Below, one piece after another: positions 1-9,909 of a DNA stretch of 64,000 bases. The position numbers were made by a program, and so were the translations under genes. The notes under the pieces were generated by a model. The model was given only the letters and a program-made list of their open reading frames with translations. It was not told where the DNA came from and made no database searches. The stretch is from NCBI RefSeq assembly GCF_910592395.1, contig NC_088318.1:8930349-8994348 (forward strand), read 5' to 3'. The stretch's first letter is position 1. The number at the start of each line of letters is the position of its first letter. The DNA is from Lineus longissimus (lineage: Eukaryota; Nemertea; Pilidiophora; Heteronemertea; Lineidae).

Positions 1-2
1 GC

Positions 3-1214
3 AGCATTATGCAGCCATATACGGCACTATTGCGAGTACACAATGACATAATTCATGCACTTGATGAAAAGAAGTGTGTACTCCTTGTATTACTCGATAT
101 GAGCGCCGCATTTGACACTGTGGACCATTCCAGACTACTTCAGAGACTTGCTGCTATGGGTGTTACTGGCACAGCACTGGCATGGGTTTCGTCTTATCTT
201 GATAACAGATCACAAGAGGTATGCATTGACGGCAAATTGTCAAGACCTAGTCCTATCAAGTTCGGTGTTCCCCAGGGTTCTATACTGGGACCAGTACTTT
301 TTACTGTCTACACTACCCCAGTTGGTGGAATCATCCGTAAGCATGCCATTATGTACCACTTATATGCTGACGACAGTCAATTGTATGTGGCCTTCACTAT
401 AACTGAGATTAGTACCACCTGTTCCAAGATCTCTAATGCTGTCCACGATTTAAATCTCTGGTTGGTCGACAACTTTCTTAGCTGTAATGGCGACAAGACC
501 GAGATTCTGCTAATCTGTTCCCGCAGGTTCAGCAGCACTATTAATCTCCCCACCATCCGTATCATTGATGCAAATGTATATTCTTCTGTTTCTGCAAGAG
601 ATTTGGGTGTGATCTTGGACCGTGATTTCAATTTCAAAGAACACATTAACACATGTGTACGGGCCACCAATTTTCACATTCGTAACATCGGAAAAATCAG
701 AAAATATCTAACTCCAAATACCACCAGGTTATATGTCCAGGCTCTTGTAATATCTCGCCTGGATTTCTGTAATTCCCTTTTCCTTGGTTGTCCCAATTCA
801 ACAATTATACCCCTACAGAAGGTACAAAATTCTGCCGCTCGCCTAATTACCAAGACCAAGAAACGATCTTCCATTTCCCCAGTACTCAGGTCTCTACATT
901 GGCTTCCTGTGCAACAGCGCATCAAGTACAAGGTTCTCCTTCTTACTTACAAGTGTCTTCACCAACTTGCTCCCCAATACCTTTCAGAACTTCTCTCCGT
1001 TCATACCGTTTCTCGAACTCTGCGCTCTTCATCGGCCGTTCTTCTGTCTATCCCAAAGACCAATGTCATGTCAGTCGGTGGTAGAGCATTTTCAATTGGA
1101 GCCCCTCAGCTGTGGAACAAACTTCCTTCAACTGTTAGGAACTGCAGCTCTCTGTTATCTTTCAAGGGACAACTCAAACATTTGCTTTTTAAAGAGGCCT
1201 ATCAAGCGCTTTGA
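3..1214 (+). CDS. CR1/L2-type reverse transcriptase, C-terminal ~400 aa
   Basis: The protein is the reverse transcriptase that copies LINE RNA at a nicked target. The frame is open to the window edge, so the methionine at 9 is internal. Visible RT blocks are LLVLLDMSAAFDTVDH (about residues 25-40, first catalytic Asp), GVPQGSILGPVLF (about 86-98) and YADDSQLYV (about 118-126, catalytic YADD). The C-terminal part LHWLPVQQRIKYKVLLLTYK and the ending near the (TTA)n tail are usual for this group. There is no internal stop, so this copy may be young. The endonuclease domain would lie upstream of the window. Confidence 0.9.
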   Translation, partial: SIMQPYTALLRVHNDIIHALDEKKCVLLVLLDMSAAFDTVDHSRLLQRLAAMGVTGTALAWVSSYLDNRSQEVCIDGKLSRPSPIKFGVPQGSILGPVLFTVYTTPVGGIIRKHAIMYHLYADDSQLYVAFTITEISTTCSKISNAVHDLNLWLVDNFLSCNGDKTEILLICSRRFSSTINLPTIRIIDANVYSSVSARDLGVILDRDFNFKEHINTCVRATNFHIRNIGKIRKYLTPNTTRLYVQALVISRLDFCNSLFLGCPNSTIIPLQKVQNSAARLITKTKKRSSISPVLRSLHWLPVQQRIKYKVLLLTYKCLHQLAPQYLSELLSVHTVSRTLRSSSAVLLSIPKTNVMSVGGRAFSIGAPQLWNKLPSTVRNCSSLLSFKGQLKHLLFKEAYQAL

Positions 1215-1253
1215 GCGGCCAGTTAATGGTTGGACACTGCGCTATATAAGACT

Positions 1254-1275
1254 CGTATTATTATTATTATTATAT
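1254..1275 (+). repeat. (TTA)n LINE 3' tail
   Basis: About six TTA/ATT units directly follow the LINE 3' UTR. This is the usual microsatellite-like terminus of CR1/L2 elements. Confidence 0.8.
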
Positions 1276-1748
1276 AGATTGCTCACATTGACTTTCATAT
1301 GCATTGTATTATCCATCTTCTCTTAGGCACAAGAACGCCATAACAGAGGACCTTCCGGATTATGCCTAAGATGATCTTTTCCACTGTCTAATTAAAAACT
1401 TTACCCTGGGATCCCTACAACCTATGCAACAGCAAGTAACAAAGCAATAATCCAATTTCTAATTAAATTACATTACATGTATTCCAACTTAAAAATTACA
1501 TAATTTTCATCACTCGGATATACAATAAACATTAAAAGTACCGTACAAGTACTAGTAATTTCCATTACCTTCCTACCAAATTCCTATTAAAAACTTATTT
1601 TCCCATTCACCAATAAATTTCTTACATATCAAAAACAACCGCCCTATGTTTTTTTTAAAACATTTCTTGTTAAAACCAGTTTCTTGTTGATATTGAACCT
1701 TTTCAGTTCTTACATATTATGACATGTTGTGGTTTACTTATTTTTCAG
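1276..1748. other. AT-rich spacer, no gene seen
   Basis: Between the LINE tail and the first predicted exon I see only AT-rich sequence. It ends in a pyrimidine tract and TTTTTCAG at 1741-1748, which is a good splice acceptor. Confidence 0.5.
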
Positions 1749-3323
1749 TTAAATCTCTCAAGGGAAAGATGCAAATGCGTTGTCCCTCGTGCAGTTTCGT
1801 GAACCATTGTTCAAAAAACAAATGTGATGGGTGTCTGTACAATTTGAAAACATTCCAAGAGAAAATGAGGTATGAGGAGATGGTGAAGGTTAAAAACAAG
1901 TTTGAGGGAAAAATTGGTTGCAGAGGAAAATTTTTTAAGCAGTTATGCGAGAAGGTGAGTTTTGTTTGTAATGATTTCTTCACTCGCTGGCTTCAGTTCA
2001 CCACCTCCTCTGCTAGAAGAGGCAGAAGACCAAAATTTAAAAGAAAGGCTCCTGTAAGTTTTAGGATTTGAATTGAAAGGCTGTGCATCTGAAGACCCTA
2101 AAATGAGGCAGTCTGTATAAGATTCTTTGTTCATTTGTTTTCTTCACAGTTTGAGTATAATAATTTTTTATAAATACATACCGGATAAAATAAACTGCTC
2201 TCTGGTTTACAATTTGGATTCAACATTTAAAGGTGACATGTACATGAAAAGTTGCTTATTTTCACTAAAATCCCAACACAAGGCTCGAACTGAGTATTGT
2301 TGTGTGAGAGCTTGGCTGGCGTTTCAGTTTGGGTAATTCCAGGTACACCGCTATGTTTAGTCCTCAAGTTTGAGCTGAGTTCAGTTTGATTAATCCTTTC
2401 CGCTTTTCATCTTACCTTTTGGCTTCAAAAGCTAAAAAGGAAGTCCTGTTCTAACCCTAAAAACCGTCTCCCATCCAGACACCCTTGAAAAAATCAGTTT
2501 AATTTAGTGACCAGGAATTTGGGATAAGTCTTTCTAGCTAAACATTTCTCATTTCACACAATATTTGGAAATTAAAGGATCTGTTTTTTCTATTTCTATG
2601 TGTGCATTTTCTATGTTTATGGGTAAATTCCAACAAGTATGAGACAAATGGCCATTTTGCATTTGACCCTGTCATCACAGAAATGATGAAGTCCGCGAAT
2701 GGAAAGTTAATGACCCAGATGTTTTGCTCTTTCTATAAGGAAACTAGTAAGTTAAACTTTACAACGCTTGCCTTTGCCACTAATAGGATTATAATTTGGT
2801 TGAAAGCTTTCAGTAAAAATTGTCTTTTGTGATTGGCGATCTGGCAACATAACACCTGTGTGTTTGCTGGTGTGCATGCAACCAAACCATCGGTTGTCAG
2901 ATCTGAAGTTACCTTTTGACTTGTCATCAGTGCCGATTTAAAGTGTGCCCTTTGTCTTTAATCATGCTAATTTTGAATGATAGCCATGATAATGAGACTA
3001 TTGCATTTTTTCATGATTGGTCTCCTAAAATGTGGTCATGTGGTAAAAATGGTCTTGGCCGGCTCCCTCTCAATCTGATCTTGATGGACTGCGTTAATCA
3101 GCTTGATTTTTCCATTTGTTTTGAATGTCACTGTGTTCTGATATTCCAGAAGATGAAATGAGTAAAAAGGCTGCCACTGCCACCGACACTGCCGCTGAAC
3201 ATGGCACTGACACCGAATCTGACATTGTCACTGTCACCGCCACGAATACGAATACTGCTACTGCTGCTGCCACTGCTTCTGCAGCTTGTTCATCCTCTTC
3301 TACAGCCAATATGGAACTGGGAC
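1749..3323 (+). CDS. Host-type gene, 5' exons: RanBP2-like zinc finger and Ala/Thr-rich linker
   Basis: Three exons are predicted from phase-compatible splice sites. E1 is 1749-2053 (TTTTTCAG acceptor, CCT|GTAAGT donor, ends phase 0). E2 is 2638-2746 (first AG after a pyrimidine tract, CTA|GTAAGT donor, starts phase 0 and ends phase 1). E3 is 3150-3323 (TATTCCAG acceptor, GAC|GTAAAG donor, phase 1 to 1). E1 encodes a Cys cluster C-x2-C-x3-N-x6-C-x2-C (CPSCSFVNHCSKNKCDGC), the spacing of RanBP2-type zinc fingers but without the usual Trp, then a Lys/Arg-rich stretch RRGRRPKFKRKAP that could be a nuclear signal. E3 encodes an acidic then Ala/Thr/Ser-rich linker. The true first exon is not found upstream. 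The frames join the 3' exons at 14084-15250. Evidence is splice consistency only, with no homology search. Confidence 0.45.
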
Positions 3324-3427
3324 GTAAAGCATTTTTATTAAAATGTGTGGTGATGAATCTTGATCAGCACTTATGTCTGGTTATAATTTGAGAGCTGAAA
3401 AATGTTATTCAACTATATATCTTTTAT

Positions 3428-3562
3428 AGTGGAAGTTGGTGAAAACCACCGACTTCTGAAGAAACCTAGGCTGTTGTTGACCAGGAAATGAATTTGTGAC
3501 CTCCAATGATTAGAGTTGACAGGCATAACAGGTGCTGATAGTTCCACTGCCACTCAACAACC
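3428..3562. repeat. tRNA-like/SINE-like fragment, diverged
   Basis: This stretch resembles 13738-13890 (shared pattern of GACAGGCGCTGATGTTACCACTGC type, here GACAGGCATAACAGGTGCTGATAG). The other copy has a GACCCGGGACCTC core like a reverse-complement tRNA B box. The pair could be a decayed tRNA-derived SINE. Support is weak. Confidence 0.3.
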
Positions 3563-3773
3563 CAGTTTGATGATCATGCTTTGATATTGTTTCATTCATG
3601 ATTGTTGGACATAAATCTATATCAAGAGGCAATACAAAATACAATGATTCTGTGCTTCTGTCAATTGACATATGTTTTATAGAGCTCATGTCTTGTCTGA
3701 TGTTGGCTATTTTACAAGACACTGGTCACTGGTCCAAATTGGTCCAATATTTTTTACATTTGACATGAGTTCC

Positions 3774-3982
3774 TTAAAGGGGGATTATAGGCAGGACCAG
3801 TCGGGTTAAAACTGGCATCTTTGGGTGACTATTATGCACAGTAGAGGCACTGGGTCATGTTAGATTCAGTACTAAATATAATCATTGTACAGTCGTGAAT
3901 AGTTTTGACGTACTGTGCGATGGGAGAGACTCTGTGTAACTTTATCTTGCCTGCCTAGCCGCTGCCTATAGTGTCCCTTTAA
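3774..3982. mobile_element. TTAA-flanked MITE, ~209 bp
   Basis: The sequence is bounded by TTAA at both ends, with inverted termini TTAAAGGGGGATTATAGGCA and TGCCTATAGTGTCCCTTTAA. A TTAA target duplication points to piggyBac- or Kolobok-type mobilisation. A diverged relative with the same left end and similar interior is at 31609-31800. It contains no ORF. Confidence 0.65.
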
Positions 3983-4300
3983 CATTACAGCAGTCATGTT
4001 CAACTTGGAGAAGCTATTCTGAAGCAGCCATTCTCAATTTGCTCAAAACAGCACTATACAGGCCGTTCTGCCCTGTATAAGTTGGCGGGCGTGTCTCGAA
4101 TACCCGAGATTAAGATTAAGATTCTTGACATTCTGGGGAACTGACCCTTCAGGATGATGATACTGGACTCTTAAGTTACCCAGATTTGATATCCTATGCA
4201 TTTCAAATGATGACTGCATTCTTATCTTCCAGAAGAGGTAACGAGTGATACAGATGCCTGTACCACGCCCCTGTTCCAGAGGAGAACACACCCACATATG
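3983..4300. other. Intronic spacer left of the gypsy insertion
   Basis: I see no gene or repeat here. The sequence ends in CCACA (4301-4305), the left target-site duplication of the gypsy element. Confidence 0.4.
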
Positions 4301-4305
4301 CCACA

Positions 4306-4473
4306 TGTGCGGTATTTCCAAGCTTTGGGCCTCGCAACAAAAGGGAAATCACACGTGTTTTGAGTTCACAAAACGGTACTACTTTTATTTACCAGCTCAC
4401 CAAACTGGTGTCACAACGTATTGCCAGAGGGCAGCACCAACACGTGCTGTTCTGGCGTCCCAGATATGATACA
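4306..4473 (-). repeat. Gypsy 3' LTR (168 bp)
   Basis: This is the direct repeat of 12699-12866, with one mismatch seen near its left end (CCAAGC versus CCCAGC). On the minus strand it starts TG and ends CA. It is preceded by the purine-rich tract GAAGGGAATGG, the expected plus-strand primer site. Confidence 0.92.
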
Positions 4474-4484
4474 CCATTCCCTTC
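4474..4484 (-). other. Candidate polypurine tract
   Basis: Read on the minus strand, GAAGGGAATGG directly abuts the 3' LTR. It is purine except for one T. Position and composition fit a PPT. Confidence 0.55.
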
Positions 4485-5940
4485 GGATGAGCGTATGATA
4501 GCTCCTGCCATACGCTTAAACCAAAACAACAATAAACATGTTTTCAAACAAAACCAAATAATTAAGTACTATTCGTACCCACGACCATGATTCTCCAAGT
4601 CTACACTCACGTCACATGCCCCAGGACCAATTGACTAGCTCGGCCATGCACACGGTACACAAAAACTGTAGCACTATGGTTAACCAAAGTGAAAATAAAT
4701 AAATAATGTAATGGTGTAGAAGTGCCTGAAGAAGCCACCCAAAAGGTCCCTAGCACATAAAGTGTGATAGAAAATACAAATGTAAACAAAGTGAACAATA
4801 GTGCTTCAGTCAGTGGCAAAGGGGCTCCAAATAACCATTTAGGCAAAAGCAACTATCAAAAGGCATCTCAATGCACATAATCCAATACACATTAAGGTCC
4901 CAGTTGCTTATGCTGATAGTGCGTGAAAGTTGCCAGGTTAATAAGTTGAACACTCCACAGCTGTAGCTTAACATGTGATGAAACAACACGTCCACATTTC
5001 CGTGCAGACAAAACCTCAAAGCACACCGACAGTTTCTAGTCGCACCCACTTGCTCATTCATATACGAAAACACACACAAGTACATGTATATCATAATGAA
5101 TACCACAACAAAACTCCTAATCAAATAAAAAGCACGTCAAAAACACTTTGGTACGCAGTACCACAAGCAGTGAATACGTATACAATATTGATACATGTAC
5201 ACAATGTTCAAACCACCAGTACAAAATTCCGATTTACTAGTAAACACATTTGGTATCAAAAGTTCAGTGTCCGCAGTATCATGGCGTTAACCAGCAAAGC
5301 AATCCAGCCAACCCATGTACAGTATAAGAAACAACATTGTTCATAATAACTAGTAGCTAAACGGGTAGTCCTCACCACACAAGAAACAGAAATATCTCTA
5401 GTAAGATGTCGCACTGTGACATGAAAAAACACTGAGCACCCATTAATATTGAAGTGGAAACCATTCATCGTGTTACCCTGATTGTACCAATAGAGATCTA
5501 ACATCCCTGAGCTATTGACATTAAGGCACAATATACAACTGGATTTGAGCAGGCACCAAAAGACGCACAAATTCAAGAAATGGCCAGCACGCTGAGTCTC
5601 TACCTATAAAATACACCACTGTGTTTTACCAACTCGCGTTTTGCGACTCCAAAGCCACTATAAAATTGAGCACCCATAGATGCATAGAATTATTACGCAT
5701 CGGCTGAGAAGTAAAAACTGACCTGTTTAAAACGATAAAATACACTCGTGATACAAAACGGGGTGACCAGGGTCCTAGTCACACCCTCAGGCACACCAGA
5801 ATCGCACATCGCATTTATACAAGAAGATTCGCACTAACAGACAGTTTCACAACAACATAAGCGTCACGTCTCGCCTGTCGACATCCTTACCGTGCCCAAG
5901 CAGGTCCCCACTTGTAGGATAATCCAGTTTCCAACTTCAC
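4485..5940 (-). other. Non-coding 3' region of the gypsy element
   Basis: About 1.46 kb separates the pol stop from the PPT. Small minus-strand ORFs exist (4810-5124, 5256-5576). They lack a signal peptide, furin-like site or fusion-peptide pattern, so I do not call an env gene. It may be a long 3' UTR or a decayed third ORF. Confidence 0.5.
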
Positions 5941-8900
5941 TCACTTCGGTGACCAGTTCTCCTCTGTAACTCCATGGGCAGGGCGCAACTTATCAAGATG
6001 GGTACGGTATAAATGCCCATCAGAGTCTAATTGAAGTGTTACGGTGAAATCATCACCTATATCCTTTACCCTATATGGTCCTTTCCAGGCTAGATGCTTG
6101 TCACCCTTGAACGATTTTCTGGGATTAAAGTACCAGACAAACTGTCCTGGTTTCAAGGCTTGATATTTTAACGTTGATGGTTCATATTGTTTTTTCTGTA
6201 TCCGCTGAGCTAATCGAAGCTGGTCACGAGCAATGCTATATGCTTTATGAAATCTATCCTCCAGGTTCCTGATGTAGGTAGGAACAGATTCCCGAGATTC
6301 CGATGGTTTGGAATATAAGAGATCAAGAGGAGTCTTCATCTCACGGGCAGTCAACATAAAATGTGGCGTTTCCCCAGTGCTACTGTGGACCGAGGACCTA
6401 TATGCCATCAAGAACATTGGTAGCATCACATCCCAGTTGCCAACAGATTCCTTGTGATCGTATACATATGTTTTCATCATAGACTTCAAGATCTTGTTAA
6501 AATTCTCGACAAGGCCATTGCTTTTTGGATTATATGGGGTGGTCAAACTCCTATCAATCCCCAATTTCTTGAGTAGTGAGTCATACAGCTGGGACACAAA
6601 CTGTGGGCCTCTGTCGCTGTGCAAAATATACATGCAACCGAACCGTGAAATGAGTTCGCTAACAATGGCATTACATACTTCTGTTGTCTCCAATGTCCTG
6701 AGAGGGGCAGCCTCCACCCATTTTGTAAAAGTATCCTCCATGGTTAAGACGTACTGGAAGCCTCTAGGCGTCTGCTTCAACGGTCCGATGATGTCAACAC
6801 ATACCCGCTCAAAGGCCTCCCCAAAGAGCTGTTGGGTCAAAGGTACCCTCTTCTTCTTATGCGGATACTTCATAACATTGCACGCGTCACAATGTGAAAC
6901 ATACCTGGCAACATCTCTTCTCCAGCCAACCCAATAAAATTTAGCCTTTACACGCTCCGCAGTTTTCAAAGTTCCTAAGTGTCCGGAACAAGGATCAGAA
7001 TGTAGTTTCGCCATAATAGACTGCTTTAGTGTGCGCGGCACGACAAGCTGAATTCTCATTGGTCTATCTGGGATGTCCAATTTGCGACATAAGATTCCAT
7101 TATCCACAAACAAGTGCCTCCAGTGTTGCCTAAGGGTTTTAACACTGAGGCTCTCGCCTGAGATACATCTATAATTTGGATAATCTGATCCACTCAACTT
7201 GAGCTGAAGGATTGGAGCTATATCAGGGTCGGATATTTGTAGATTGTGCATTCCTGACAGTGGAACCAGGTGATCGACCTCTGGGACCAGGTTGGGGTCA
7301 GACGGGTCAGCAGGTCTGTGTTGTTTCACCATGGCTTCAAGGGCCTGAGCTCGGGTAGTTACAGCACAGCTCATCATAAGCCTATCGACCTCTTCCTCCA
7401 CTGACTCATCTGTATGTAGCGTATGTTCACATGGTGGAACATCTACAGATTCTTTGATACGGAATCTTCTTGGTTTGCCCCTGGACATGCTTGTATCTAT
7501 CCCTGGGTCTATCTCATCGGTCCGTCCACATTGTTGACAGAAAAGTCTACTCATTGCATCAGCATTTGCATGGTGACGTCCGGGTCTGTGTATCACATCA
7601 AACGTAAACTGTGACATAAATAACTGCCATCGTTGTATCTGTTCCTGAGCATCTGTTAGGGTTAACATATGGCTTACCGCAGCATTATATGTCCTGATCA
7701 AAAACCGTTGACCATATAAGTATGGTTTGAAGTGCTGTACAGCCTTGATTACCCCTAAAAATTCCCGCTTGGTGATACAGTAACGTCTCTCGGAATCAGA
7801 AAGCAGATGTGAGAAATATCCTAAAACAGCCTCTTTACCATCTTGAACTTGACTAAGAACTCCGCCAACTCCCGTGTTGGAGGCATCCGTGTCGAGGATG
7901 AAATTACCCTTGGTGACATCCGGGTAGGACAGGAGAGGTGCACTAGTGAGTGCTGCTTTTAGTCGCTTGAACGAGTTTTCATGATCCAGTGTCCAAATAA
8001 GTGGACTGTCCTTCTTCAAAATGTTGTATAAAGGCGCCGCAATGTCACTCATGTTTCTTATGAATTTACGATAGTAACCTACCAGTCCCAGAAAACGCTT
8101 TACTTCCGTTCTTAGTTTATTCCGAGGTACAGAAGCTAACGAGGGCCACGACTGAACAGCTGTTATCTTGTTGGTCAGTGGCTCAATCCCTTGTGGAGAG
8201 AGTTGATGTCCGAGATACTCGAGACTAGTTTGAAAAAGGAGGCACTTTCCAGGCTTCATTTTAAGCTTAGCTTTATGGAGACGCTCTAATACGCACTCTA
8301 AGTTATGCATAGTCTCTTGGAACGTTTTTCCATACACTAAGATGTCATCCAGGTAGAGGATGCATTTCTCCCATTGTAAACCCCTGAGCACACACTCCAT
8401 GAGGCGCTCAAATGTACGTGGAGCATTACATAAGCCAAATGGTAGAACTTTAAATTGAAATAACCCCTCCTTGGTTAGAAAAGCTGTTTTTTCGCGGTCC
8501 TGTTTCGATTTTAGTGGCACTTGCCAATATCCCGCCTGGAGGTCTAAAGAGCAGAAGTAGTTACTGCCGTGGAGTGAGTCAATGCACTCGTCAAATCTTG
8601 GGATCGGGTAACCATCCACTTTTGTTACAGAGTTGAGCTTGCGAAAGTCAACACAGAATCTACTCGTCCCGTCCTTCTTCCTTACAATAACAGGGGCACT
8701 CGCCCATGGGCCATTGGCTTCCTCCATAACATCTCTCTGTAAGCCGTCCTGAACCGCAGCTCGGATTTCTCTTTCCTTCTGGTAACCTTGCCTTCGGAGC
8801 GGCAGTCGAAAAGGCCGTGCATCCCCAGTATCTATCTCATGACTCACTATATCCGTAGATCCAATATCAGTTGGTGATGAAGAAAAAGTAGGGCCATACC

Positions 8901-9909
8901 TCAGAAGAAGTGACGCTAACTGGTGTTTTTGTTCCACATCCAAAGAAGCACTTGATTTCTTATACAGATCAATCAGATGTTCAGGCATATCCTCTTCTAG
9001 CTCCTCCAGAGTTCTCACGGAAAAACAATCCATGGAGCTCTGGGGAGTAGATTCTGATGAAGTCGTCTCAGATTCCATTCCCATATCATGTTCCAAATTT
9101 TCGGAATGTTGATCTGCCTCAGCCACTGCTGCCGGAAAAGCATAGCCAAGTAGCACTCCCTTTGGTAAGGTAATCGTTTCCGCCGTAGGATTGAAAAGTT
9201 GGATAGGTGTATGCCGCTGTTTCCTAGATTGTACAGTTACAGATTTGGCAGGCAAGATGTTATGCTCCTGCACAAAATATATGCTTGGTTCCACTACTAC
9301 CTCCTGTTTTGCACGGAAAGGACTATTTAACTTTGCTGATAAGACAATCTCAGCACCCGGAGATAAAGTAACAGGCCTAAGAAGACAAACCGAATGAGGT
9401 AGTAAGTTGTGTTTGACGTCATTTATGGGATATTCCTTTCCATTAAAAACATAAGTGCCACTACCAAACTTCAGATCACAATTGAATCTTGACATGAAAT
9501 CTGTGCCCCATATTCCGTCCATACAATCCATATCCACTACTGTCATGGCGAAAGTAAACTTCATATCGTGTATCCGAACTGGCATGGAAACCTTTCCCCG
9601 AATCCTCATAGTTGATTTACCATCTGCCATAGTTACAGCCTCATCGCAACCTGTAAGTGGTGGTCTGTATTTCCGGGGTATCTTGAAATAGGCCCGCGAC
9701 GAAAGGAAAGTCGACACTGAGCCAGTGTCCAACAAAAAACAAGTAGGTAGGCCATTCAGATATGTAGTCAAATATGCTCTATAAAGATTGGAACCAAAAG
9801 AAGCAACATTTCGAGTTGGACGGCCATGCCCTGGTGCTTCCGGATCAGGGACATGGCCTACTGGTTTGACGACGTAGTCACATCTGTTCCTGAAGGCTGA
9901 CCAACATCT
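5941..9909 (-). CDS. pol: Gypsy Pol: protease, reverse transcriptase, RNase H, integrase
   Basis: The polyprotein processes itself, copies element RNA to DNA and inserts it. The frame is open from 9909 and overlaps the gag 3' end by about 52 nt in the -1 frame, so expression probably needs -1 frameshifting. I see no canonical slippery heptamer there. Counting from the TTG at 9771: protease DTG at residues 15-17; RT with SLDLQAGYW (D410) and YLDD (473-476); RNase H with LDTDAS (627-629) and E670; integrase zinc finger H924, H931, C961, C964; integrase DDE at D993, D1053, E1089; GPY/F module HLAWKGPYRV near the C-terminus. The RNase H motif usually written RTDH reads RTYN here, so one acidic residue appears lost. 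There is no stop or frameshift over 1,276 residues. Confidence 0.95.
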   Translation of the reverse strand, partial: RCWSAFRNRCDYVVKPVGHVPDPEAPGHGRPTRNVASFGSNLYRAYLTTYLNGLPTCFLLDTGSVSTFLSSRAYFKIPRKYRPPLTGCDEAVTMADGKSTMRIRGKVSMPVRIHDMKFTFAMTVVDMDCMDGIWGTDFMSRFNCDLKFGSGTYVFNGKEYPINDVKHNLLPHSVCLLRPVTLSPGAEIVLSAKLNSPFRAKQEVVVEPSIYFVQEHNILPAKSVTVQSRKQRHTPIQLFNPTAETITLPKGVLLGYAFPAAVAEADQHSENLEHDMGMESETTSSESTPQSSMDCFSVRTLEELEEDMPEHLIDLYKKSSASLDVEQKHQLASLLLRYGPTFSSSPTDIGSTDIVSHEIDTGDARPFRLPLRRQGYQKEREIRAAVQDGLQRDVMEEANGPWASAPVIVRKKDGTSRFCVDFRKLNSVTKVDGYPIPRFDECIDSLHGSNYFCSLDLQAGYWQVPLKSKQDREKTAFLTKEGLFQFKVLPFGLCNAPRTFERLMECVLRGLQWEKCILYLDDILVYGKTFQETMHNLECVLERLHKAKLKMKPGKCLLFQTSLEYLGHQLSPQGIEPLTNKITAVQSWPSLASVPRNKLRTEVKRFLGLVGYYRKFIRNMSDIAAPLYNILKKDSPLIWTLDHENSFKRLKAALTSAPLLSYPDVTKGNFILDTDASNTGVGGVLSQVQDGKEAVLGYFSHLLSDSERRYCITKREFLGVIKAVQHFKPYLYGQRFLIRTYNAAVSHMLTLTDAQEQIQRWQLFMSQFTFDVIHRPGRHHANADAMSRLFCQQCGRTDEIDPGIDTSMSRGKPRRFRIKESVDVPPCEHTLHTDESVEEEVDRLMMSCAVTTRAQALEAMVKQHRPADPSDPNLVPEVDHLVPLSGMHNLQISDPDIAPILQLKLSGSDYPNYRCISGESLSVKTLRQHWRHLFVDNGILCRKLDIPDRPMRIQLVVPRTLKQSIMAKLHSDPCSGHLGTLKTAERVKAKFYWVGWRRDVARYVSHCDACNVMKYPHKKKRVPLTQQLFGEAFERVCVDIIGPLKQTPRGFQYVLTMEDTFTKWVEAAPLRTLETTEVCNAIVSELISRFGCMYILHSDRGPQFVSQLYDSLLKKLGIDRSLTTPYNPKSNGLVENFNKILKSMMKTYVYDHKESVGNWDVMLPMFLMAYRSSVHSSTGETPHFMLTAREMKTPLDLLYSKPSESRESVPTYIRNLEDRFHKAYSIARDQLRLAQRIQKKQYEPSTLKYQALKPGQFVWYFNPRKSFKGDKHLAWKGPYRVKDIGDDFTVTLQLDSDGHLYRTHLDKLRPAHGVTEENWSPK

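Larger units (their letters stand above)
1..1275 (+). mobile_element. CR1/L2-type non-LTR retrotransposon, 5' end outside window
   Basis: The element runs from the window edge through a reverse transcriptase ORF, a short 3' UTR and a terminal (TTA)n tract. A 3' end of the form GCGCTATATAAG followed by a trinucleotide microsatellite, with no poly(A), is typical of CR1/L2-group LINEs. The 5' part lies outside the window, so truncation cannot be judged. Confidence 0.85.

Noticed and set aside
4810-5576. Two Cys-rich minus-strand ORFs between pol and the 3' LTR as a possible env
   Set aside because: They are short, broken and lack signal peptide, cleavage site and a clear membrane anchor pattern.
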